This document shows positions 1 to 11,413 of a stretch of DNA of 64,000 bases, in pieces (the first letter of the stretch is position 1; every line of letters begins with the position of its first letter). The stretch spans positions 186,001-250,000 of the forward strand of contig NW_027479028.1 of NCBI RefSeq assembly GCF_051014685.1, in the 5' to 3' direction. This DNA is from Ptiloglossa arizonensis. Its lineage: Eukaryota; Arthropoda; Insecta; Hymenoptera; Colletidae. The notes below the pieces were generated by a model that worked only from the letters and a program-made list of their open reading frames with translations, did no database searches and was not told the origin of the DNA. Both the position numbers and the translations under genes were made by a program.

Positions 1-830
1 CAATAGGAATTTTTGGGTTAGGTCAATCCGTTCGCGAGATATGGGAGTTTGAAGCCAAGAAATGGTTGAGAAGGCAAAAAATTTTTCGCAATTCTGCTGC
101 ATCAAACGCTTAACCAGAATGGCCTAGGGAAAAAATACACATACCTCTGTAATCGGGCGAGTTTCGACTTTCAGATGCAACAGGAATTTTTGGTTTAGGT
201 CAATCCGTTCGCGAGATATGGGAGTTTGAAGCTAAGAAATGGTTGAGAAGACAACAAATTTTTCGCATTTCTGCTGCTCCAAACGCTTAAACAGAATGGC
301 CTAGGGAAAAAATACACATACCGTTGTAATCGGGCGAGTTTCTACTTTCAGATGCAATTGGAATTTTTGGGTTAGGTTAATCCGTTCGCGAGATATGGGA
401 ATTTGAAGCCAAGAAATGGTTGAAAAGGCAAAAAATTTTTCGCAATTCTGATGCTCCAAACGCTTAACCAGAATGGCCTAGGGAAAAAATACACATACCG
501 TTGTAATCGGGCGAGTTTCTACTTTTAGATGCAATTGGAATTTTTGGGTTAGGTCAATCTGTTCGCGAGATATGGGAGTTTGAAGCCAAGAAATGGTTGA
601 GAAGGCAAAAAATTTTTTGCAATTCTGCTGCATCAAACGCTTAACCAGAATGGCCTAGGGAAAAAATACACATACCGCTGTAATAGGGCGAGTTTCTACT
701 TTCAGATGCAACAGGAATTTTTGGTTGAGGTCAATCCGTTCGCGAGATATGGGAGTTTGAAGCCAAGAAATGGTTCAGAAGGCAAAAAATTTTTCGCAAT
801 TCTGCTGCTCCAAACGCTTAACCAGAATGG
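1..830 (+). repeat. Left-edge satellite monomers outside the first clear higher-order block
   Basis: About 4.7 monomers of mixed type. Bases 1-225 are nearly repeated at 1063-1290, an offset of 1062 bp or six monomers, so this edge belongs to the same family of duplications as the blocks to its right. The monomer near 709 carries the unusual variant ggttgagg in place of ggtttagg; that change removes a stop codon and opens a short chance reading frame at 706-906. No gene is seen. Confidence 0.8.
142..158 (+). other. Second CENP-B-box-like sequence of the monomer, first copy (weak)
   Basis: In the common form the 17 bases at monomer positions 142-158 read TACCGTTGTAATCGGGC. They agree with 12 of 17 positions of the mammalian box YTTCGTTGGAARCGGGA, including CGTTG, AA and CGGG, but lack the TT of the essential TTCG. 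This first copy has the diverged form CTCTG in place of CGTTG; the common form first appears near 319. Likely non-functional as a true box. Confidence 0.35.
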
Positions 831-914
831 CCTAGGGAAAAAATACACATACCGCTGTAATCGGGCGAGTTTCTACTTTCAGACGCAACAGGAATTTTTG
901 AGTTAGGTCAATCC

Positions 915-931
915 GTTCGCGAGATACGGGA
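915..931 (+). other. CENP-B-box-like site with all nine core bases (GTTCGCGAGATACGGGA)
   Basis: It matches nTTCGnnnnAnnCGGGn, the set of bases essential for mammalian CENP-B binding, and 12 of 17 bases of the full consensus. It sits at monomer positions 30-46. Most other monomers have ATGGG for ACGGG, a single C-to-T change. This copy is in a monomer of the tgacgctaag type, which carries the site throughout the window. Whether the host has a CENP-B-like protein is unknown. Confidence 0.7.
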
Positions 932-2330
932 GTTTGACGCTAAGAAATGGTTGAGAAGACAACAAATTTTTCGCAATTCTGCTGCTCCAAACGCTTAACC
1001 AGAATGGCCTAGGGAAAAAATACACATACCGTGGTAATCGGGCGAGTTTCTACTTTCAGATGCAATAGGAATTTTTGGGTTAGGTCAATCCGTTCGCGAG
1101 ATATGGGAGTTTGAAGCCAAGAAATGGTTGAGAAGGCAAAAAATTTTTCGCAATTCTGCTGCATCAAACGCTTAACCAGAATGGCCTAGGGAAAAAATAC
1201 ACATACCTCTGTAATCGGGCGAGTTTCGACTTTCAGATGCAACAGGAATTTTTGGTTTAGGTCAATCCGTTCGCGAGATATGGGAGTTTGAAGCCATGAA
1301 ATGGTTGAGAAGGCAAAAAATTTTTCGCAATTCTGCTGCTCCAAACGCTTAACAAGAATGGCCTAGGGAAAAAATACACATACCGTTGTAATCGGGCGAG
1401 TTTCTACTTTCAGATGCAACAGGAATTTTTGGCTTAGGTCAATCCGTTCGCGATATATGGGAGTTTGACGCTAAGAAATGGTTGAGGAGACAACAAATTT
1501 TTCGCAATTCTGCTGCTCCAAACGCTTAAACAGAATGGCCTAGGGAAAAAATACACACACCGTGGTAATCGGGCGAGTTTCTACTTTCAGATGCAATAGG
1601 AATTTTTGGGTCAGGTGAATCCGTTCGCGAGATATGGGAGTTTGAAGCTAAGAAATGGTTGAGAAGACAACAAATTTTTCGCACTTCTGCTGCTCCAAAC
1701 GCTTAACCAGAATGGCCTAGGGTAAAAATACACATACCGTTGTAATCGGGCGAGTTTCTACTTTCAGACGCTACAGGAATTTTTGGCTTAGGTCAATCCG
1801 TTCGCGATATATGGGAGTTTGAAGCCAAGAAATGGTTGAGAAGGCAAAAAATTTTTCGCAATTCTGCTGCTCCAAACGCTTAACCAGAATGGCCTAGGGT
1901 AAAAATACACCTACCGCTGTAATCGGGCGAGTTTCTACTTTCAGACGCAACAGGAATTTTTGAGTTAGGTCAATCCGTTCGCGAGATATGGGAGTTTGAA
2001 GCCAAGGAACGGTTGAGAAGGCAAAAAATTTTTCGCAATTCTGCTGCTCCAAACGCTTAACCAGAATGGCCTAGGGTAAAAATACACCTACCGCTGTAAT
2101 CGGGCGAGTTTCTACTTTCAGACGCAACAGGAATTTTTGAGTTAGGTCAATCCGTTCGCGAGATATGGGAGTTTGAAGCCAAGGAACGGTTGAGAAGGCA
2201 AAAAATTTTTCGCAATTCTGCTGCTCCAAACGCTTAACAAGAATGGCCTAGGGAAAAAATACACATACCGCTGTAATCGGGCGAGTTTCTACTTTCAGAC
2301 GCAACAGGAATTTTTGAGTTAGGTCAATCC

Positions 2331-2347
2331 GTTCGCGAGATACGGGA
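2331..2347 (+). other. CENP-B-box-like core match
   Basis: Same sequence as the 915 site, 1416 bp downstream in the next 8-mer copy. Confidence 0.7.
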
Positions 2348-3746
2348 GTTTGACGCTAAGAAATGGTTGAGAAGACAACAAATTTTTCGCAATTCTGCTG
2401 CTCCAAACGCTTAACCAGAATGGCCTAGGGAAAAAATACACATACCGTGGTAATCGTTCGAGTTTCTACTTTCAGATGCAATAGGAATTTTTGGGTTAGG
2501 TCAATCCGTTCGCGAGATATGGGAGTTTGAAGCCAAGAAATGGTTGAGAAGGCAAAAAATTTTTCGCAATTCTGCTGCATCAAACGCTTAACCAGAATGG
2601 CCTAGGGAAAAAATACACATACCTCTGTAATCGGGCGAGTTTCGACTTTCAGATGCAACAGGAAGTTTTGGTTTAGGTCAATCCGTTCGCGAGATATGGG
2701 AGTTTGAAGCCATGAAATGGTTGAGAAGGCAAAAAATTTTTCGCAATTCTGCTGCTCCAAACGCTTAACAAGAATGGCCTAGGGAAAAAATACACATACC
2801 GTTGTAATCGGGCGAGTTTCTACTTTCAGATGCAACAGGAATTTTTGGCTTAGGTCAATCCGTTCGCGAGATATGGGAGTTTGACGCTAAGAAATGGTTG
2901 AGGAGACAACAAATTTTTCGCAATTCTGCTGCTCCAAACGCTTAAACAGAATGGCCTAGGGAAAAAATACACATACCGTGGTAATCGGGCGAGTTTCTAC
3001 TTTCAGATGCAATAGGAATTTTTGGGTCAGGTCAATCCGTTCGCGAGATATGGGAGTTTGAAGCTAAGAAATGGTTGAGAAGACAACAAATTTTTCGCAC
3101 TTCTGCTGCTCCAAACGCTTAACCAGAATGGCCTAGGGTAAAAATACACATACCGTTGTAATCGGGCGAGTTTCTACTTTCAGACGCTACAGGAATTTTT
3201 GGGTTAGGTCAATCCGTTCGCGAGATATGGGAGTTTGAAGCCAAGAAATGGTTGAGAAGGCAAAAAATTTTTCGCAATTCTGCTGCTCCAAACGCTTAAC
3301 CAGAATGGCCTAGGGTAAAAATACACCTACCGCTGTAATCGGGCGAGTTTCTACTTTCAGACGCAACAGGAATTTTTGAGTTAGGTCAATCCGTTCACGA
3401 GATATGGGAGTTTGAAGCCAAGGAACGGTTGAGAAGGCAAAAAATTTTTCGCAATTCTGCTGCTCCAAACGCTTAACCAGAATGGCCTAGGGTAAAAATA
3501 CACCTACCGCTGTAATCGGGCGAGTTTCTACTTTCAGACGCAACAGGAATTTTTGAGTTAGGTCAATCCGTTCGCGAGATATGGGAGTTTGAAGCCAAGG
3601 AACGGTTGAGAAGGCAAAAAATTTTTCGCAATTCTGCTGCTCCAAACGCTTAACAAGAATGGCCTAGGGAAAAAATACACATACCGCTGTAATCGGGCGA
3701 GTTTCTACTTTCAGACGCAACAGGAATTTTTGAGTTAGGTCAATCC

Positions 3747-3763
3747 GTTCGCGAGATACGGGA
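3747..3763 (+). other. CENP-B-box-like core match
   Basis: Third copy at the 8-mer spacing, and first of the 6-mer pair with 4809. Confidence 0.7.
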
Positions 3764-4808
3764 GTTTGACGCTAAGAAATGGTTGAGAAGACAACAAATT
3801 TTTCGCAATTCTGCTGCTCCAAACGCTTAACCAGAATGGCCTAGGGAAAAAATACACATACCGTGGTAATCGGGCGAGTTTCTACTTTCAGATGCAATAG
3901 GAATTTTTGGGTTAGGTCAATCCGTTCGCGAGATATGGGAGTTTGAAGCCAAGAAATGGTTGAGAAGGCAAAAAATTTTTCGCAATTCTGCTGCATCAAA
4001 CGCTTAACCAGAATGGCCTAGGGAAAAAATACACATACCTCTGTAATCGGGCGAGTTTCTACTTTCAGATGCAACAGGAATTTTTGGTTTAGGTCAATCC
4101 GTTCGCGAGATATGGGAGTTTGAAGCTAAGAAATGGTTGAGAAGACAACAAATTTTTCGCATTTCTGCTGCTCCAAACGCTTAAACAGAATGGCCTAGGG
4201 AAAAAATACACATACCGTTGTAATCGGGCGAGTTTCTACTTTCAGACGCTACAGGAATTTTTGGGTTAGGTCAATCCGTTCGCGAGATATGGGAGTTTGA
4301 AGCCAAGAAATGGTTGAGAAGGCAAAAAATTTTTCGCAATTCTGCTGCTCCAAACGCTTAACCAGAATGGCCTAGGGTAAAAATACACCTACCGCTGTAA
4401 TCGGGCGAGTTTCTACTTTCAGACGCAACAGGAATTTTTGAGTTAGGTCAATCCGTTCGCGAGATATGGGAGTTTGAAGCCAAGGAACGGTTGAGAAGGC
4501 AAAAAATTTTTCGCAATTCTGCTGCTCCAAACGCTTAACCAGAATGGCCTAGGGTAAAAATACACCTACCGCTGTAATCGGACAAGTTTCTACTTTCAGA
4601 CGCAACAGGAATTTTTGAGTTAGGTCAATCCGTTCGCGAGATATGGGAGTTTGAAGCCAAGGAACGGTTGAGAAGGCAAAAAATTTTTCGCAATTCTGCT
4701 GCTCCAAAAGCTTAACAAGAATGGCCTAGGGAAAAAATACACATACCGCTGTAATCGGGCGAGTTTCTACTTTCAGACGCAACAGGAATTTTTGAGTTAG
4801 GTCAATCC

Positions 4809-4825
4809 GTTCGCGAGATACGGGA
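4809..4825 (+). other. CENP-B-box-like core match
   Basis: 1062 bp (six monomers) after the 3747 site. Confidence 0.7.
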
Positions 4826-5069
4826 GTTTGACGCTAAGAAATGGTTGAGAAGACAACAAATTTTTCGCAATTCTGCTGCTCCAAACGCTTAACCAGAATG
4901 GCCTAGGGAAAAAATACACATACCGTGGTAATCGGGCGAGCTTCTACTTTCAGATGCAATAGGAATTTTTGGGTTAGGTCAATCCGTTCGCGAGATATGG
5001 GAGTTTGAAGCCAAGAAATGGTTGAGAAGGCAAAAAATTTTTCGCAATTCTGCTGCATCAAACGCTTAA

Positions 5070-7430
5070 CCAGAATGGCCTAGGGAAAAAATACGCATAC
5101 CTCTGTAATCGGGCGAGTTTCGACTTTCAGATGCAACAGGAATTTTTGGTTTAGGTCAATCCGTTCGCGAGATATGGGAGTTTGAAGCTAAGAAATGGTT
5201 GAGAAGACAACAAATTTTTCGCATTTCTGCTGCTCCAAACGCTTAAACAGAATGGCCTAGGGAAAAAATACACATACCGTTGTAATCGGGCGAGTTTCTA
5301 CTTTCAGACGCTACAGGAATTTTTGGGTTAGGTCAATCCGTTCGCGAGATATGGGAGTTTGAAGTCAAGAAATGGTTGAGAAGGCGAAAAATTTTTCGCA
5401 ATTCTGCTGCTACAAACGCTTAACCAGAATGGCCTAGGGAAAAAATACACATACCGTGGTAATCGGGCGAGTTTCTACTTTCAGATGCAATAGGAATTTT
5501 TGGGTTAGGTCAATCCGTTCGCGAGATATGGGAGTTTGAAGCCAAGAAATGGTTGAGAAGGCAAAAAATTTTTCGCAATTCTGCTGCATCAAACGCTTAA
5601 CCAGAATGGCCTAGGGAAAAAATACACATACCGCTGTAATCGGGCGAGTTTCTACTTTCAGATGCAACAGGAATTTTTGGTTTAGGTCAATCCGTTCGCG
5701 AGATATGGGAGTTTGAAGCTAAGAAATGGTTCAGAAGGCAAACAATTTTTCGCAATTCTGCTGCTCCAAACGCTTAACCAGAATGGCCTAGGGAAAAAAT
5801 ACACATACCTCTGTAATCGGGCGAGTTTCGACTTTCAGATGCAACAGGAATTTTTGGTTTAGGCTAATCCGTTCGCGAGATATGGGAGTTTGAAGCTAAG
5901 AAATGGTTGAGAAGACAACAAATTCTTCGCATTTCTGCTGCTCCAAACGCTTAAACAGAATGGCCTAGGGAAAAAATACACATACCGTTGTAATCGGGCG
6001 AGTTTCTACTTTCAGATGCAATTGGAATTTTTGGGTTAGGTCAATCCGTTCGCGAGATATGGGAGTTTGAAGCCAAGAAATGGTTGAGAAGGCGAAAAAT
6101 TTTTCGCAATTCTGATGCTCCAAACGCTTAACCAGAATGGCCTAGGGAAAAAATACACATACCGTGGTAATCGGGCGAGTTTCTACTTTCAGATGCAATA
6201 GGAATTTTTGGGTTAGGTCAATCCGTTCGCGAGATATGGGAGTTTGAAGCCAAGAAATGGTTGAGAAGGCAAAAAATTTTTCGCAATTCTGCTGCTCCAA
6301 ACGCTTAACCAGAATGGCCTAGGGTAAAAATACACCTACCGCTGTAATCGGGCGAGTTTCTACTTTCAGACGCAACAGGAATTTTTGAGTTAGGTCAATC
6401 CGTTCGCGAGATATGGGAGTTTGAAGCCAAGGAACGGTTGAGAGGGCAAAAAATTTTTCGCAATTCTGCTGCTCCAAACGCTTAACCAGAATGGCCTAGG
6501 GAAAAAATACACATACCGTGGTAATCGGGCGAGTTTCTACTTTAAGATGCAATAGGAATTTTTGGGTCAGGTCAATCCGTTCGCGAGATATGGGAGTTTG
6601 AAGCTAAGAAATGGTTGAGAAGACAACAAATTTTTCGCAATTCTGCTGCTCCAAACGCTTAACAAGAATGGCCTAGGGAAAAAATACACATACCTCTGTA
6701 ATCGGGCGAGTTTCGACTTTCAGATGCAACAGGAATTTTTGGTTTAGGTCAATCCGTTCGCGAGATATGGGAGTTTGAAGCTAAGAAATGGTTGAGAAGA
6801 CAACAAATTTTTCGCACTTCTGCTGCTCCAAACGCTTAAACAGAATGGCCTAGGGAAAAAATACACATACCGTTGTAATCGGGCGAGTTTCTACTTTCAG
6901 ACGCTACAGGAATTTTTGGGTTAGGTCAATCCGTTCGCGAGATATGGGAGTTTGAAGCCAAGAAATGGTTGAGAAGGCGAAAAATTTTTCGCAATTCTGC
7001 TGCTACAAACGCTTAACCAGAATGGCCTAGGGAAAAAATACACATACCGTGGTAATCGGGCGAGTTTCTACTTTCAGATGCAATAGGAATTTTTGGGTTA
7101 GGTCAATCCGTTCGCGAGATATGGGAGTTTGAAGCCAAGAAATGGTTGAGAAGGCAAAAAATTTTTCGCAATTCTGCTGCATCAAACGCTTAACCAGAAT
7201 GGCCTAGGGAAAAAATACACATACCGCTGTAATCGGGCGAGTTTCGACTTTCAGATGCAACAGGAATTTTTGGTTTAGGCTAATCCGTTCGCGAGATATG
7301 GGAGTTTGAAGCTAAGAAATGGTTGAGAAGACAACAAATTCTTCGCATTTCTGCTGCTCCAAACGCTTAAACAGAATGGCCTAGGGAAAAAATACACATA
7401 CCGTTGTAATCGGGCGAGTTTCTACTTTCA
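5070..7430 (+). repeat. Mosaic segment with 9-mer (1593 bp) and 8-mer (1416 bp) offsets
   Basis: Bases about 5070-5640 recur at about 6663-7235, offset 1593 bp; the rare variant gctgctacaaacgc near 5408 and 7001 marks both copies. Immediately after this, bases about 5810-6010 recur at 7226-7425 with a different offset, 1416 bp, marked by the rare aggctaatcc at 5861 and 7277. The switch of offset suggests two separate exchanges, or loss of one monomer from the second copy. Confidence 0.75.
5384..5399. repeat. Perfect 16-bp palindrome in the monomer dyad (representative)
   Basis: GCGAAAAATTTTTCGC is its own reverse complement and occupies monomer positions 74-89. Other perfect copies start at 6092, 6977, 7508, 20778, 22017, 24141, 24672, 25911, 27681, 29451, 31044, 32991, 33522, 33876, 43611, 46620 and 53700. 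Most other monomers have one mismatch (GCA at the left arm). A short hairpin or a dimeric DNA-binding protein site is possible; function is not shown. Confidence 0.9.
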
Positions 7431-8250
7431 GACGCTACAGGAATTTTTGGGTTAGGTCAATCCGTTCGCGAGATATGGGAGTTTGAAGCCAAGAAATGGT
7501 TGAGAAGGCGAAAAATTTTTCGCAATTCTGCTGCTCCAAACGCTTAACCAGAATGGCCTAGGGAAAAAATACACATACCGTGGTAATCGGGCGAGTTTCT
7601 ACTTTCAGATGCAATAGGAATTTTTGGGTTAGGTCAATCCGTTCGCGAGATATGGGAGTTTGAAGCCAAGAAATGGTTGAGAAGGCAAAAAATTTTTCGC
7701 AATTCTGCTGCTCCAAACGCTTAACCAGAATGGCCTAGGGTAAAAATACACCTACCGCTGTAATCGGGCGAGTTTCTACTTTCAGACGCAACAGGAATTT
7801 TTGAGTTAGGTCAATCCGTTCGCGAGATATGGGAGTTTGAAGCTAAGAAATGGTTGAGAAGGCGAAAATTTTTCGCAATTCTGCTTCTCCAAACGCTTAA
7901 CCAGAATGGCCTAGGGAAAAAATACACATACCGTTGTAATCGGGCGAGTTTCGACTTTCAGAAGCAATAGGAATTTTTGGGTTAGGTCAATCCGTTCGCG
8001 AGATATGGGAGTTTGAAGCCATGAAATGGTTGAGAAGGCAAAAAATTTTTCGCAATTCTGCTGCTCCAAACGCTTAACAAGAATGGCCTAGGGAAAAAAT
8101 ACACATGCCGTTGTAATCGGGCGAGTTTCTACTTCCAGATGCAATTGGAATTTTTGGGTTAGGTCAATCCGTTCGCGAGATATGGGAATTTGAAGCCAAG
8201 AAATGGTTGAGAAGGCAAAAAATTTTTCGCAATTCTGCTGTTCCAAACGC
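7430..8250 (+). repeat. Satellite monomers without a clear higher-order partner
   Basis: About 4.6 monomers. The stretch holds the first one-base-shorter monomer (deletion at 7861-7876) with the linked change gcttctcc, a type seen again near 11400 and 12284. No insert or gene is seen. Confidence 0.75.
7861..7876 (+). repeat. Single-base deletion in the A/T dyad (176-bp monomer)
   Basis: The tract reads GGCGAAAATTTTTCGC, one A shorter than the 17-base form GGCGAAAAATTTTTCGC. The same deletion with the same neighbouring variant gcttctcc is present at 11398 and 12282, so it is inherited by duplication and not a sequencing slip. Confidence 0.85.
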
Positions 8251-8393
8251 TTAACAAGAATGGCCTAGGGAAAAAATACACATACCGTTGTAATCGGGCG
8301 AGTTTCTACTTCCAGATGCAATTGGAATTTTTGAGTTAGGTCAATCCGTTCGCGAGATATGGGAGTTTGAAGCCAAGAAATGGTTGAGAAGGC

Positions 8394-8404
8394 AAAAGAC
8401 TTTT
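8394..8404. repeat. Compensated dyad variant AAAAG-A-CTTTT (representative)
   Basis: In this subtype the fifth A has become G and the symmetric T has become C, keeping the inverted repeat around the central A. Other copies start at 9277, 9985, 10870, 12815, 13700, 14585, 16886, 34940, 36887, 55295, 61136, 61667 and 63083. All probably descend from one ancestral monomer type. Confidence 0.85.
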
Positions 8405-8524
8405 CGCAATTCTGCTGCTCCAAACGCTTAACAAGAATGGCCTAGGGAAAAAATACACATACCGTTGTAATCGGGCGAGTTTCTACTTTCAGATGCAACA
8501 GGAATTTTTGAGTTAGGTCAATCC

Positions 8525-8541
8525 GTTCGCGAGATACGGGA
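8525..8541 (+). other. CENP-B-box-like core match
   Basis: Carried by a tgacgctcag monomer, a sister type with C in place of A after gct. Confidence 0.7.
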
Positions 8542-8744
8542 GTTTGACGCTCAGAAATGGTTGAGAAGACAACAAATTTTTCGCAATTCTGCTGCTCCAA
8601 ACGCTTAACCAGAATGGCCTAGGGAAAAAATACACATACCGTGGTAATCGGGCGAGTTTCTACTTTCAGATGCAATAGGAATTTTTGGGTTAGGTCAATC
8701 CGTTCGCGAGATATGGGAGTTTGAAGCCAAGAAATGGTTGAGAA

Positions 8745-8760
8745 GGCAAAAAATTTTCGC
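8745..8760 (+). repeat. Single-base deletion in the T-tract of the dyad
   Basis: GGCAAAAAATTTTCGC has four T where neighbours have five. The 9-mer partner copy near 10337 has five, so the loss arose after that duplication or is a homopolymer sequencing error. Confidence 0.75.
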
Positions 8761-8920
8761 AATTCTGCTGCATCAAACGCTTAACCAGAATGGCCTAGGG
8801 AAAAAATACACATACCTCTGTAATCGGGCGAGTTTCGACTTTCAGATGCAACAGGAATTTTTGGTTTAGGTCAATCCGTTCGCGAGATATGGGAGTTTGA
8901 AGCCATGAAATGGTTGAGAA

Positions 8921-8936
8921 CGCAAAAAATTTTCGC
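8921..8936 (+). repeat. Single-base deletion in the T-tract, with GGC to CGC change
   Basis: The tract reads CGCAAAAAATTTTCGC. It lacks one T and also carries an isolated G-to-C change at its left edge. The partner copy about 1.6 kb downstream has the full length. Confidence 0.75.
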
Positions 8937-10115
8937 AATTCTGCTGCTCCAAACGCTTAACAAGAATGGCCTAGGGAAAAAATACACATACCGTTGTAAT
9001 CGGGCGAGTTTCTACTTTCAGATGCAATTGGAATTTTTGGGTTAGGTCAATCCGTTCGCGAGATATGGGAGTTTGAAGCCAGGAAATGGTTGAGAAGGCA
9101 AAAAATTTTTCGCAATTCTGCTGTTCCAAACGCTTAACAAGAATGGCCTAGGGAAAAAATACACATACCGTTGTAATCGGGCGAGTTTCTACTTTCAGAT
9201 GCAATTGGAATTTTTGAGTTAGGTCAATCCGTTCGCGAGATATGGGAGTTTGAAGCCAAGAAATGGTTGAGAAGGCAAAAGACTTTTCGCAATTCTGCTG
9301 CTCCAAACGCTTAACAAGAATGGCCTAGGGAAAAAATACACATACCGTTGTAATCGGGCGAGTTTCTACTTTCAGATGCAACAGGAATTTTTGGGTTAGG
9401 TCAATCCGTTCGCGAGATATGGGAGTTTGAAGCTAAGAAATGGTTGAGAAGACAACAAATTTTTCGCATTTCTGCTGCTCCAAACGCTTAAACAGAATGG
9501 CCTAGGGAAAAAATACACATACCGTTGTAATCGGGCGAGTTTCTACTTTCAGATGCAATTGGAATTTTTGGGTTAGGTCAATCCGTTCGCGAGATATGGG
9601 AATTTGAAGCCAAGGAATGGTTGAAAAGGCAAAAAGTTTTTCGCAATTCTGATGCTCCAAACGCTTAACCAGAATGGCCTAGGGAAAAAATACACATACC
9701 GTTGTAATCGGGCGAGTTTCTACTTTCAGACGCTACAGGAATTTTTGGGTTATGTCAATCCGTTCGCGAGATATGGGAGTTTGAAGCCATGAAATGGTTG
9801 AGAAGGCAACAAATTTTTCGCAATTCTGCTGCGCCAAACGCTTAACAAGAATGGCCTAGGGAAAAAATACACATACCGTTGTAATCGGGCGAGTTTCTAC
9901 TTTCAGATGCAATTGGAATTTTTGAGTTAGGTCAATCCGTTCGCGAGATATGGGAGTTTGAAGCCAAGAAATGGTTGAGAAGGCAAAAGACTTTTCGCAA
10001 TTCTGCTGCTCCAAACGCTTAACAAGAATGGCCTAGGGAAAAAATACACATACCGTTGTAATCGGGCGAGTTTCTACTTTCAGATGCAACAGGAATTTTT
10101 GAGTTAGGTCAATCC

Positions 10116-10132
10116 GTTCGCGAGATACGGGA
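10116..10132 (+). other. CENP-B-box-like core match
   Basis: 9-mer partner of the 8525 site, also in a tgacgctcag monomer. Confidence 0.7.
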
Positions 10133-11397
10133 GTTTGACGCTCAGAAATGGTTGAGAAGACAACAAATTTTTCGCAATTCTGCTGCTCCAAACGCTTAAC
10201 CAGAATGGCCTAGGGAAAAAATACACATACCGTGGTAATCGGGCGAGTTTCTACTTTCAGATGCAATAGGAATTTTTGGGTTAGGTCAATCCGTTCGCGA
10301 GATATGGGAGTTTGAAGCCAAGAAATGGTTGAGAAGGCAAAAAATTTTTCGCAATTCTGCTGCATCAAACGCTTAACCAGAATGGCCTAGGGAAAAAATA
10401 CACATACCTCTGTAATCGGGCGAGTTTCGACTTTCAGATGCAACAGGAATATTTGGTTTAGGTCAATCCGTTCGCGAGATATGGGAGTTTGAAGCCATGA
10501 AATGGTTGAGAAGGCAAAAAATTTTTCGCAATTCTGCTGCTCCAAACGCTTAACAAGAATGGCCTAGGGAAAAAATACACATACCGTTGTAATCGGGCGA
10601 GTTTCTACTTTCAGATGCAATTGGAATTTTTGGGTTAGGTCAATCCGTTCGCGAGATATGGGAGTTTGAAGCCAGGAAATGGTTGAGAAGGCAAAAAATT
10701 TTTCGCAATTCTGCTGTTCCAAACGCTTAACAAGAATGGCCTAGGGAAAAAATACACATACCGTTGTAATCGGGCGAGTTTCTACTTTCAGATGCAATTG
10801 GAATTTTTGAGTTAGGTCAATCCGTTCGCGAGATATGGGAGTTTGAAGCCAAGAAATGGTTGAGAAGGCAAAAGACTTTTCGCAATTCTGCTGCTCCAAA
10901 CGCTTAACAAGAATAGCCTAGGGAAAAAATACACATACCGTTGTAATCGGGCGAGTTTCTACTTTCAGATGCAACAGGAATTTTTGGGTTAGGTCAATCC
11001 GTTCGCGAGATATGGGAGTTCGAAGCTAAGAAATGGTTGAGAAGACAACAAATTTTTCGCATTTCTGCTGCTCCAAACGCTTAAACAGAATGGCCTAGGG
11101 AAAAAATACACATACCGTTGTAATCGGGCGAGTTTCTACTTTCAGATGCAATTGGAATTTTTGAGTTAGGTCAATCCGTTCGCGAGATATGGGAGTTTGA
11201 AGCCAAGAAATGGTTGAGAAGGCAAAAAATTTTTCGCAATTCTGCTGCTCCAAACGCTTAACCAGAATGGCCTAGGGTAAAAATACACCTACCGATGTAA
11301 TCGGGCGAGTTTCTACTTTCAGACGCAACAGGAATTTTTGAGTTAGGTCAATCCGTTCGCGAGATATGGGAGTTTGAAGCCAAGGAACGGTTGAGAA

Positions 11398-11413
11398 GGC
11401 GAAAATTTTTCGC
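11398..11413 (+). repeat. Inherited single-base deletion in the A/T dyad
   Basis: This is the same lesion and linked gcttctcc variant as at 7861. It shifts frame within the repeat and helps create the chance minus-strand open frame at 11343-11606. Confidence 0.85.

Larger units (their letters stand above)
830..4110 (+). repeat. Higher-order repeat, 8-mer unit (1416 bp), about 2.3 copies
   Basis: Bases about 830-2700 match bases about 2246-4116 at an offset of 1416 bp (8 x 177). Shared landmarks are the CENP-B-box-like sites at 915, 2331 and 3747, the pair of caaggaacgg monomers, and the ctctgtaatc/tttcgac monomer near 1207 and 2623. The match fails on the left where accagaatgg becomes acaagaatgg. 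It fails on the right where gaagccatg becomes gaagctaag. Confidence 0.85.
3140..5400 (+). repeat. Higher-order repeat, 6-mer unit (1062 bp), about 2.1 copies
   Basis: The offset of 1062 bp is seen in the box-bearing monomers at 3747 and 4809, in the gctacagg monomers near 3186, 4248 and 5310, and in the catttctg monomers near 4162 and 5222. The block overlaps the end of the preceding 8-mer block, so one stretch took part in two different exchanges. Confidence 0.8.
8250..11160 (+). repeat. Higher-order repeat, 9-mer unit (1593 bp), two copies
   Basis: Bases from about 8250 match bases from about 9843 over nine monomers. Box-bearing monomers at 8525 and 10116 are 1591 bp apart because the left copy lost two bases (near 8750 and 8930) that the right copy keeps; after these deletions the offset returns to 1593 bp (for example 9375 and 10968). 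The match fails near 11160 where gggttagg becomes gagttagg and gaatttgaagccaagg becomes gagtttgaagccaag. Confidence 0.85.

Noticed and set aside
16..25. Telomere-like GGGTTAGG or GGTTTAGG in the monomer
   Set aside because: Only eight bases fit a telomeric repeat, once per 177 bp, and never in tandem.
14..31. Pol III B-box-like GGTCAATCC
   Set aside because: It lacks bases of the GGTTCRANYCC consensus, and no A box or tRNA-like fold is seen at a suitable distance.
706..906. Plus-strand open frame of 66 codons
   Set aside because: It is satellite sequence read through one monomer because ggtttagg became ggttgagg. Neighbouring copies have a stop in the same frame, there is no gene context, and 177 is divisible by 3 so frames continue across junctions by chance.
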